Program-made: the position numbers and the translations under genes
The notes under the pieces: model-generated
What the model saw: only the letters and a program-made list of their open reading frames with translations
What the model was told of the DNA's origin: nothing
The model's database searches: none
DNA from: an uncultured Intestinimonas sp.
GTDB lineage: Bacteria > Bacillota_A > Clostridia > Oscillospirales > Oscillospiraceae
Assembly (NCBI GenBank): GCA_958435885.1
Contig: CAUBHZ010000062.1
Span: 1-8,080 of the forward strand
DNA: 8,080 nt
Direction: 5' to 3'
In this document: positions 1 to 5,239 of the stretch, in pieces
Layout: the number at the start of each line of letters is the position of its first letter
How positions within the stretch are numbered: the stretch's first letter is position 1

Positions 1-611
1 CCTTCACCACCCACGTGGTCACCTCCTCGGGCACCGACACCTACTCCTGCATGGCCGCCGCCCTGGCCTCCCTCAAGGGACCCAAGCACGGCGGCGCCAA
101 CATCAAGGTCATCCAGATGTTCGAGGACCTGAAGAAGGAGGTCCGGGACTGGACCGACGAGGAGGAGATCTCCGCCTATCTGAAAGCCCTCCTCCACGGG
201 GAGGCCTTCGACAAGGCGGGGCTCATCTACGGCATGGGCCACGCCGTCTACTCCCTCTCCGACCCCCGGGCCAACATCCTCCGCCGGTTCGTGGAGACCC
301 TCTCCCGGGAGAAGGGACGCACCGACGAGTACGACCTCTACGCCCGGGTGGAGCGGCTGGCTCCCCAGATCATCGCCCACGAGCGGAAGATCTACAAGGG
401 CGTGGCCGCCAACGTGGACTTCTACTCCGGCTTCGTCTACCACATGCTGGACCTCCCCCTGGAGCTCTACACCCCCCTCTTCGCCATGGCCCGCATCGCC
501 GGCTGGAGCGCCCACCGCATCGAGGAGCTCATCAACATGGGCAAGATCATCCGCCCCGCCTACAAGTACGTGGGCACCCACCGGGACTACACCCCCCTGG
601 ACCAGAGATAA
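1..611 (+). CDS. gltA: Citrate synthase, C-terminal part (5' end outside window)
   Basis: Condenses oxaloacetate and acetyl-CoA to citrate in the cytoplasm, the entry step of the TCA cycle and of glutamate synthesis. The gene is cut by the left edge; the reading frame starts at base 3 and about 202 C-terminal residues are present. The three catalytic positions of the Si-citrate synthase family are visible: His in GPKHGGAN (codon 87-89), His in GMGHAVYS (240-242) and Asp in NVDFYSG (417-419). The C-terminal RPAYKYVG motif is also present. The GTG at base 15 is an internal Val codon, since the family sequence continues upstream of it (FTTH before it). The fold is the GltA type, not the unrelated Re-citrate synthase of some clostridia. 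A 2-methylcitrate synthase activity cannot be excluded from this fragment. A hairpin follows six bases after the TAA stop. Confidence 0.95.
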   Translation, partial: FTTHVVTSSGTDTYSCMAAALASLKGPKHGGANIKVIQMFEDLKKEVRDWTDEEEISAYLKALLHGEAFDKAGLIYGMGHAVYSLSDPRANILRRFVETLSREKGRTDEYDLYARVERLAPQIIAHERKIYKGVAANVDFYSGFVYHMLDLPLELYTPLFAMARIAGWSAHRIEELINMGKIIRPAYKYVGTHRDYTPLDQR

Positions 612-616
612 CCCCC

Positions 617-643
617 ACGGCCCGGAGCCTCGCTCCGGGCCGT
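617..643 (+). terminator. Hairpin after citrate synthase, probable terminator
   Basis: Bases 617-628 and 632-643 form a perfect 12-bp inverted repeat (arm acggcccggagc) around a 3-base ctc loop, just after the citrate synthase stop. The downstream tail is only weakly T-rich, so it is not a textbook intrinsic terminator. It may work with a factor or protect the 3' end. The next promoter starts 12 bases further on, which fits a transcription unit boundary here. Confidence 0.7.
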
Positions 644-654
644 CGAATTCTCCG

Positions 655-683
655 TTGTCAATTCCCGTCCCAGGCGGTATAAT
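655..683 (+). promoter_or_regulatory. Sigma-A-type promoter of the aldolase/YcxB-like operon
   Basis: The -35 element TTGTCA (655-660) and a perfect -10 element TATAAT (678-683) are separated by exactly 17 bases. The expected transcription start is near 690, giving a 5' leader of about 40 bases before the ATG at 729. This lies in the gap after the citrate synthase hairpin. I see no clear operator palindrome around it. Confidence 0.85.
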
Positions 684-728
684 GGATGGGACAAGCGCGA
701 TATGCGCCGCGGAAAAAGGAGGAGCGCT

Positions 729-1352
729 ATGGATTACGAGACCCAAAGGCGGCTCATGTGCGAGCTGGGCCGCAGACTGTGGCAGCGGGGCTGGGTGGCC
801 GCCAACGACGGCAACTTCAGCCGGAGACTGGGAGAGGGCCTCTTTTTGGTGACCCCCGCCGGGGTGAGCAAGGGCTTTCTCACCACCGACATGCTGCTGG
901 TGGTGGACAGCCAGGGCCGGATGACCGGTCCGTCCTCCTACCGCCCCTCCTCGGAGACCGCCCTCCACCTGGCCTGCTACCGGGTCCGCCCCGACGTGGG
1001 CGGCATCTGCCACGCCCATCCCCCCGCCGCCACCGCCTTCGCCTGCGCCCACATGGGCCTGGAGGAGCCGCTGCTGGGGGAGGCCGTCATGTCCCTGGGG
1101 CCGGTGCCCTGCGCCCCCTACGGCCGCACCGGCACCGCCGAGCTCCCCGCCGCCGCCGCGCCGCTCATGGCCGACCACGACGCCATCCTCCTGGCCAACC
1201 ACGGCGCCCTCACCATGGGTCCCGACCTGGAACGGGCCTACTGGCGGATGGAGACCCTGGAACACACCGCCCAGATCCACCTCAACGTCCGGCTGCTGGG
1301 CGGGGGCGTGCCCCTGACCCAGGAACAGGCCGACGCGCTGAGAGGGGGCTGA
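729..1352 (+). CDS. Class II aldolase/adducin family protein (L-fuculose-phosphate aldolase-like)
   Basis: Predicted cytoplasmic Zn-dependent aldolase of 207 residues, close to the usual 210-220 of the FucA/AraD/MtnB superfamily. The family cleaves or epimerises sugar phosphates, or dehydrates methylthioribulose-phosphate. Family motifs appear in order: NDGNFS (26-31), TPAGVSKG (42-49), SSE with the catalytic Glu (E76), the Zn-binding HAHPP (H95, H97) and NHGAL with the third Zn ligand (H158). A Tyr in PYGRTGT (Y131) sits about where FucA has its catalytic Tyr113. The start chosen is the ATG at 729, because aaaggagg (715-722) lies six bases upstream. The ATG at 702 has no such site and adds nine unlike residues. 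Substrate is not determinable; no sugar kinase or isomerase gene is adjacent in the window. The next gene starts five bases after the stop, so the two are probably cotranscribed and translationally coupled. Confidence 0.87.
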   Translation: MDYETQRRLMCELGRRLWQRGWVAANDGNFSRRLGEGLFLVTPAGVSKGFLTTDMLLVVDSQGRMTGPSSYRPSSETALHLACYRVRPDVGGICHAHPPAATAFACAHMGLEEPLLGEAVMSLGPVPCAPYGRTGTAELPAAAAPLMADHDAILLANHGALTMGPDLERAYWRMETLEHTAQIHLNVRLLGGGVPLTQEQADALRGG

Positions 1353-1357
1353 CGACC

Positions 1358-1930
1358 ATGGAACCCCTCTTTCAGGTGGAGACCGCCCACGACGCCGACT
1401 CCTACGGCAACATGGTGACCGTCCACTACATGCTCCATCAGAAAAATCCCATCTGGGCCCTGTATATCCTGGCCGTGGTGGTGGCCGCCGCCATCTGGTG
1501 GGTGGCCGCCGCCGGAAACTACACCAGCCTGGGCGCCCTGGGCACCGGCATCTTCTGTCTGGCCTTCTTCCTGCTGGGGGTGCCCTATGTGGACCGCTTC
1601 GCCGCCCAGCGGGTGTGCCGCCGGATGCAGAAGCAGGTGGTAAAGGCCGCCCGGAAGAGCGGCGCATACGGCAAACCCATCCGCTACCGCTTCTTCGACG
1701 ACCACCTGGACTCCGCCGACAGCGCCGGCTCCGCCGAGACCCCCTACGACCAGATCACCGACCTGGTGGAGACCGCCGGCTACCTGCTGGTCTTTCTCAA
1801 GAGCGGCCAGTGCATCCTGGCCCGGAAGAAGGACTTCACCCTGGGGGACCCCGCCGCCCTCTTCCCTCTGCTCTCCCAGCGCAGCGGCAAAACGCCCCGC
1901 ACCTTCCAGATGCCGGAGAAGCGCCGGTGA
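1358..1930 (+). CDS. Small two-helix membrane protein, YcxB-like
   Basis: A 190-residue protein with two hydrophobic segments (about residues 31-51 and 56-76). A basic stretch follows (RVCRRMQKQVVKAARK, 85-100), then a soluble C-terminal part. The C-terminal pattern is a beta-rich segment with a Tyr-Asp-x-Ile turn (YDQI, 130-133), a following ETAGYLLVFL strand and a positively charged CILARKKDF motif. It matches my recollection of the YcxB-like family, whose function is unknown. The ATG at 1358 starts five bases after the aldolase stop; a G-rich stretch (gaggggg, about 1342-1348) in the end of that gene could serve as ribosome-binding site. Translation of the upstream frame is not plausible because it is arginine/proline-rich shadow sequence. 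No enzymatic motif is visible. Family placement is by eye and less certain than the gene itself. Confidence 0.75.
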   Translation: MEPLFQVETAHDADSYGNMVTVHYMLHQKNPIWALYILAVVVAAAIWWVAAAGNYTSLGALGTGIFCLAFFLLGVPYVDRFAAQRVCRRMQKQVVKAARKSGAYGKPIRYRFFDDHLDSADSAGSAETPYDQITDLVETAGYLLVFLKSGQCILARKKDFTLGDPAALFPLLSQRSGKTPRTFQMPEKRR

Positions 1931-1942
1931 AAAAATCCCCTC

Positions 1943-1971
1943 TTGCATGACGGGCAGGTTTCTGTTATACT
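1943..1971 (+). promoter_or_regulatory. Promoter of the CorC-type gene (extended -10)
   Basis: A good -10 element TATACT (1966-1971) is preceded by TGT, making an extended -10. A poor -35 element TTGCAT (1943-1948) lies 17 bases upstream. Expected transcription start is near 1978, about 200 bases ahead of the ATG at 2176. It begins only 12 bases after the YcxB-like stop, and no terminator is visible between, so read-through from the upstream operon is possible. Confidence 0.65.
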
Positions 1972-1977
1972 GGTCCC

Positions 1978-2175
1978 ATTCTATGGAAAGAAGGGTCTGG
2001 TGAGTCCCTGTGGACCAACCTCCGCCTAGTCAGTGCTTCATATGTCTTTCGAAGGGCAGCCTTAGCCGCAGGGCATAGGGCTGTCCTTTTGCGCGCAATT
2101 TTCCCCTTCCGCACCTCCCCGCCCTCTTTCCTGGAACTACATTGAATCTGAAAGAAAGTTGAGTTGATCGTCCTT
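1978..2175 (+). promoter_or_regulatory. Long 5' leader of the CorC-type gene, possible cis-regulatory RNA
   Basis: About 200 bases lie between the predicted transcription start and the start codon with no convincing coding sequence; the composition is visibly less GC-rich than the genes. It contains weak pairings near 1994-2016 (ggtct with ggacc) and a stronger hairpin at 2051-2090, listed separately. The only short frames (for example the ATGs at 1983 and 2042, six and seven codons) have no good ribosome-binding site. I compared it by eye with what I remember of the M-box (ykoK), yybP-ykoY Mn2+, NiCo and fluoride leaders and saw none of their conserved cores. A metal-responsive leader would suit the downstream gene, but that is inference. 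Confidence 0.45.
2051..2090 (+). terminator. Terminator-like hairpin inside the leader (possible attenuator)
   Basis: gggcagcc (2054-2061) pairs with ggctgtcc (2079-2086), with one G-U pair. The stem can be extended by A-U pairs into gaa/ttt on either side. The loop of about 17 bases contains a small inner gcc/ggc pairing. A short TTTT run (2087-2090) follows directly, as in a Rho-independent terminator. It stands about 85 bases ahead of the coding sequence, where it could act as an attenuator. The short U-tract makes its strength uncertain. Confidence 0.5.
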
Positions 2176-3444
2176 ATGGACCCCCAAAGTATTACCATGA
2201 TCGTAGTCTTGTTCCTGATGGTGGCCTTTTCCGCCTACTTCTCCGCCACGGAGACCGCCTTCACCTCTCTTAACCGCATCCGCCTGAAGAGCAAGGCCGA
2301 CGCCGGCGACCGCCGGGCCGCCCGCACCCTGGCCCTGGCGGAGGACTACGACCGGCTGCTGTCCACCATCCTCATCGGCAACAACATCGTGAACATCTCG
2401 GCCTCCACCCTGGGCACCGTCCTCTTCACCAAGCACGTGGGCACGGCCTACGGCCCTGCGGTGTCCACCATCGTGCTCACCGTGGTCATCCTGATCTTTG
2501 GCGAGATCTCCCCCAAGAGCCTGGCCAAGGAGCAGCCCGAGGCCTTTGCCATGTTCTCCGCCCCCATCCTGCGGCTGCTGATGCTCATCCTCCGCCCCCT
2601 GAACTTCCTCTTCGCCATGTGGAAGCGTCTGCTCAGCCTGATCTTCCGCAGCAGCAGCGACAGCGGTATCACCGAGGAGGAGCTCATCACCATGGTGGAC
2701 CAGGCCGAGACCGAGGGCGGTCTGGACCAGGACGAGAGCGAGCTCATCCGCTCCGCCATCGAGTTCGGCGATCTGGAGGTGGATGAGATCCTCACCCCCC
2801 GGGTGGACATCGTGGCGGTGGAGGACACCGACACCATGGACGACATCGCCAAGGCCTTCGCCGAGAGCGGCTACTCCCGGCTGCCGGTCTACCATGAGGA
2901 CATCGACAACATCGTGGGCGTCATCCACGAGAAGGATTTTCACGCCGCCCGCTACCACGGCCACGACGACGTCTCCGCCATCGTCTCCACCGTGCTCTAC
3001 ACCACCGCCAACACCAAGATCTCCGACCTGCTGCGCATCCTCCAGAAGGCCAAGGCCCACATGGTCATCGTGGTGGACGAGTACGGCGGCACCGAGGGCC
3101 TGTGCACCATGGAGGACATCGTGGAGGAGCTGGTGGGCGAGATCTGGGACGAGCACGACGAGGTCATCGAGGAGTTCAAGAAGGAGCCCGACGGCAGCTA
3201 CCTCATCTCCTGCAACGCCAACCTCACCGACCTCTACGACCTCTTCTCCATCAAGGGGGAGAGCGACTCCACCACCGTCTCCGGCTGGGTCATGGAGGAG
3301 GTGGGCCGGGTGCCCGAGGAGGGCGACCACTTCGTCTACGAAAACCTGGATGTCACCGTCACCAAGGTGGACCACCGCCGGGTGCTGGAGATCCGGGTGG
3401 TGGTCCTGGACCGGCCCCAGGACGAGGAAAAGCCCGAGAAATAA
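2176..3444 (+). CDS. CNNM/CorC (HlyC) family membrane protein with two CBS domains, putative Mg2+ transporter
   Basis: A 422-residue inner-membrane protein of the family that includes CorC, YhdP/MpfA and the CNNM transporters, linked to Mg2+ (sometimes Co2+) efflux and homeostasis. Residues 1-155 form the CNNM (DUF21) membrane domain: hydrophobic segments at about 7-22, 62-85, 93-110 and 125-148, with the signature pieces SATETAF (23-29), GNNIVNI (68-74) and [10 protein letters not shown] (108-117). A CBS pair follows (about 200-325), opened by ILTPRVD (205-211) and closed by [11 protein letters not shown] (299-309) and [16 protein letters not shown]. The CorC_HlyC domain fills about 335-412. 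CBS pairs of this family bind ATP-Mg. ATG 2176 gives the usual family N-terminus, but neither it nor the in-frame TTG at 2164 has a good Shine-Dalgarno site. An in-frame TGA at 2149 excludes any earlier start. The gene is preceded by a long leader and ends in a strong terminator. Confidence 0.93.
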   Translation: MDPQSITMIVVLFLMVAFSAYFSATETAFTSLNRIRLKSKADAGDRRAARTLALAEDYDRLLSTILIGNNIVNISASTLGTVLFTKHVGTAYGPAVSTIVLTVVILIFGEISPKSLAKEQPEAFAMFSAPILRLLMLILRPLNFLFAMWKRLLSLIFRSSSDSGITEEELITMVDQAETEGGLDQDESELIRSAIEFGDLEVDEILTPRVDIVAVEDTDTMDDIAKAFAESGYSRLPVYHEDIDNIVGVIHEKDFHAARYHGHDDVSAIVSTVLYTTANTKISDLLRILQKAKAHMVIVVDEYGGTEGLCTMEDIVEELVGEIWDEHDEVIEEFKKEPDGSYLISCNANLTDLYDLFSIKGESDSTTVSGWVMEEVGRVPEEGDHFVYENLDVTVTKVDHRRVLEIRVVVLDRPQDEEKPEK

Positions 3445-3445
3445 G

Positions 3446-3482
3446 AAAATCCCCGGCGGTCTGAGACCGCCGGGGATTTTTT
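3446..3482. terminator. Bidirectional intrinsic terminator between convergent genes
   Basis: Bases 3446-3460 and 3466-3480 form a perfect 15-bp inverted repeat with GC-rich core (ccccggcggt). One extra C-G pair (3461/3465) leaves a 3-base loop. On the plus strand it ends in TTTTTT (3477-3482), stopping the CorC-type gene two bases after its TAA. On the minus strand the other arm ends in TTTT, so the same hairpin stops pyrG, whose stop is at 3489. Confidence 0.93.
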
Positions 3483-3488
3483 GTACTC

Positions 3489-5099
3489 TTATGCCTTTGC
3501 CTGAGCCTTGGCTGCGGCCACGAATTCCCGGAAGAGGGGGTGGGCCTTGTTGGGCCGGGACTTGAACTCGGGGTGGAACTGCACGCCCACGAACCAGGGG
3601 TGGTCGGGGAGCTCCACCGCCTCCACCAGGCGGCCGTCCGGGGAGAGGCCGGCCAGCACCAGTCCCTTGGAGGTGAGGGCCTCCCGGTAGTCGTTGTTGA
3701 ACTCATACCGGTGCCGGTGCCGCTCGGAGATGTCCTGGACGCCGTAGGCCCGCTGGCAGGGACCGCCCGGCGTGGTGAGATGGCAGGGATAGGCGCCCAG
3801 GCGCATGGTGCCGCCCTTGGCGGTGACTCCCACCTGGTCGGGCATGAGGTCGATGACGGGATAGGGGGTCTCCGGGTCCAGCTCGCTGGAGTGGGCGCCG
3901 GCAAGGCCGGCGGCGTGGCGGGCGAACTCCACCACCGCCATCTGCATGCCCAGGCAGATGCCGAAGTAGGGCACCTTGTTCTCCCGGGCGTACTTCACGG
4001 CGGCGATCATGCCGTCGATGCCCCGGCTGCCGAAGCCGCCGGGCACCAGCACCCCGTGACAGCCCTCCAGCGCCTGGGCGGCGTTGTCGTCGGTGAGGGT
4101 CTCGGAGTCCACCCAGCGGATGTCCACCTTCACGTCGTTGATGATGCCGGCGTGGGCCAGGGACTCCACCACGGAGAGGTAGGCGTCGTGGAGGCCCACG
4201 TACTTGCCCACCAGGGCGATCTCCACATGCTCCCTGGCGGCCTTCTCCCGCTCCACCAGGGCGGTCCACTCGATGAGGTCGGGGGGCGTGGCGGTGAGGC
4301 CCAGACGGCGGCACACCGCTCTGGCCAGGCCCGCCTCCTCCAGCATCAGGGGGACCTCGTAGAGGGAGGAGGCGGTCAGGTTCTCGATGACGTTCTCCGG
4401 AGGGATGTTGCAGAAGAGGGAGATCTTCTTCCGGATGTCATTGGGGATGGGGTACTCGGAGCGGCAGACGATGACGTCGGGCTGGATGCCCAGGCCCAGC
4501 AGCTCCTTGGCCGAGTGCTGGGTGGGCTTGCTCTTGAGCTCGTCGGAGCCGGGGACGGCCACGATGAGGGAGACGTGGAGGTACATGACGTCCTGGCGGC
4601 CCACCTCGGCACACACCTGCCGGATGGCCTCCAGGAAGGGCTGGGACTCGATGTCGCCCACGGTGCCGCCGATCTCGGTGATGACCACGTCCACATCGCC
4701 CCGGCGGCCCACCCGGTAGATCCGGTCCTTGATCTCGTCGGTGATGTGGGGGATGACCTGGACGGTGCCGCCCAGGTAGCCGCCCTCCCGCTCCCGGTTG
4801 AGGACGGTCCAGTAGACCTTGCCCGAGGTCACCGAGGAATCCACCGTCAGGTCCTCATCGGTGAAGCGCTCGTAGTGGCCCAGATCCAGGTCGGTCTCGG
4901 CGCCGTCGTCGGTGACGAAGACCTCGCCGTGCTGGAAGGGGTTCATGGTCCCCGGGTCCACGTTCAGGTAGGGGTCAAACTTCTGGAGGGCCACCTTCAG
5001 CCCCCGCTGCTTCAGAAGCCGCCCCAGTGATGCCGCCGTGATGCCCTTGCCCAGGCCGGAAACCACACCGCCGGTGACGAAAATGTACTTGACCGCCAT
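3489..5099 (-). CDS. pyrG: CTP synthase (glutamine-hydrolysing)
   Basis: Converts UTP to CTP with ATP and glutamine-derived ammonia in the cytoplasm, the last step of pyrimidine nucleotide synthesis. It has 536 residues, normal for the family. The N-terminal amidoligase domain (about 1-270) has the P-loop region [13 protein letters not shown] (7-19), [20 protein letters not shown] (40-59) and the [12 protein letters not shown] motif (141-152). The C-terminal class I glutamine amidotransferase domain (about 290-530) has PGGFGSRG (353-360) and the nucleophile Cys382 in GICLGMQ. The catalytic His509 and Glu511 lie in FHPEF. All key residues are present. The ATG at 5099 is chosen because gggagga (5114-5108) lies eight bases upstream and the protein then begins [11 protein letters not shown] as in relatives. 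The TTG at 5141 would add 14 unlike residues. It stands alone, with its own promoter, and ends at a terminator shared with the convergent gene. Confidence 0.99.
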   Translation of the reverse strand: MAVKYIFVTGGVVSGLGKGITAASLGRLLKQRGLKVALQKFDPYLNVDPGTMNPFQHGEVFVTDDGAETDLDLGHYERFTDEDLTVDSSVTSGKVYWTVLNREREGGYLGGTVQVIPHITDEIKDRIYRVGRRGDVDVVITEIGGTVGDIESQPFLEAIRQVCAEVGRQDVMYLHVSLIVAVPGSDELKSKPTQHSAKELLGLGIQPDVIVCRSEYPIPNDIRKKISLFCNIPPENVIENLTASSLYEVPLMLEEAGLARAVCRRLGLTATPPDLIEWTALVEREKAAREHVEIALVGKYVGLHDAYLSVVESLAHAGIINDVKVDIRWVDSETLTDDNAAQALEGCHGVLVPGGFGSRGIDGMIAAVKYARENKVPYFGICLGMQMAVVEFARHAAGLAGAHSSELDPETPYPVIDLMPDQVGVTAKGGTMRLGAYPCHLTTPGGPCQRAYGVQDISERHRHRYEFNNDYREALTSKGLVLAGLSPDGRLVEAVELPDHPWFVGVQFHPEFKSRPNKAHPLFREFVAAAKAQAKA

Positions 5100-5107
5100 T
5101 ATCAGAT

Positions 5108-5157
5108 TCCTCCCATCTTGGATGGGACGCCATTGCCCCAAGACCCCATTGTCCCAT
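5108..5157 (-). promoter_or_regulatory. pyrG leader with two mutually exclusive hairpins, one covering the ribosome-binding site
   Basis: On the transcript, atgggac (5157-5151) can pair perfectly with gtcccat (5128-5122). Alternatively tcccatc (5127-5121) pairs perfectly with gatggga (5117-5111) around a caa loop. The two 7-bp stems share bases 5127-5122, so they cannot coexist. The second stem ties up GGGA of the Shine-Dalgarno sequence (5114-5108). This is the layout of a translational switch, but no ligand or protein is identified. Bacillus pyrG is controlled by CTP through reiterative G addition and a leader terminator. Neither a GGG start nor an intrinsic terminator is seen here. Confidence 0.5.
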
Positions 5158-5170
5158 AAAAATCCTTTCT

Positions 5171-5199
5171 ATTTTATGCGCCTAAGGGGCCATCGTCAA
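5171..5199 (-). promoter_or_regulatory. Sigma-A-type promoter of pyrG
   Basis: On the minus strand, TTGACG (5199-5194) and TAAAAT (5176-5171) are spaced by exactly 17 bases, each one mismatch from consensus. Expected start is near 5164, giving a leader of about 65 bases. It lies just downstream of the U-tract ending the M56 gene, so pyrG is its own transcription unit. Confidence 0.85.
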
Positions 5200-5207
5200 G
5201 GGGTTTG

Positions 5208-5239
5208 AAAAAAACGGCGGTGTTTTTTCTCAGCCCGCC
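5208..5239 (-). terminator. Intrinsic terminator of the BlaI/M56 unit
   Basis: On the minus strand ggcgg (5239-5235) pairs with ccgcc (5220-5216) across a 14-base A-rich loop, followed by G and seven U (5214-5208). The first arm overlaps the last codons of the M56 gene, whose TGA is in the loop. The stem is short, but its U-tract and position support termination before the pyrG promoter. Confidence 0.65.

Noticed and set aside
702..728. Earlier ATG at 702 for the aldolase gene
   Set aside because: It has no Shine-Dalgarno site; the bases after it contain the strong aaaggagg that serves the ATG at 729, and the extra residues (MRRGKRRSA) are translated from that site.
2089..2098. Palindrome ttgcgcgcaa after the leader hairpin
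   Set aside because: A 10-base palindrome alone is weak evidence and may simply reflect sequence after the hairpin; kept out of the feature list.
1965..2198. Minus-strand open frame of 77 codons across the CorC-gene leader
   Set aside because: It runs through the promoter and leader region and into the start of the real gene; no family resemblance or good start site. It could be a small gene but nothing supports it.
2137..3375. Minus-strand open frame opposite the CorC-type gene (412 codons)
   Set aside because: Its product is Asp/Gly/Val/His-rich and mirrors the real gene's codons; no domain, and no ribosome-binding evidence supports it.
3540..5030. Long plus-strand open frame opposite pyrG (496 codons)
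   Set aside because: Antisense to an intact, fully motif-bearing CTP synthase; composition is the typical Val/Gly/His/Leu shadow.
5171..5199. Imperfect dyad (cct-t-agg with atg/cat flanks) in the pyrG promoter spacer as a repressor operator
   Set aside because: The symmetry is too poor and short to be distinguished from chance; it does not resemble the TACA/TGTA dyad of BlaI-type operators.
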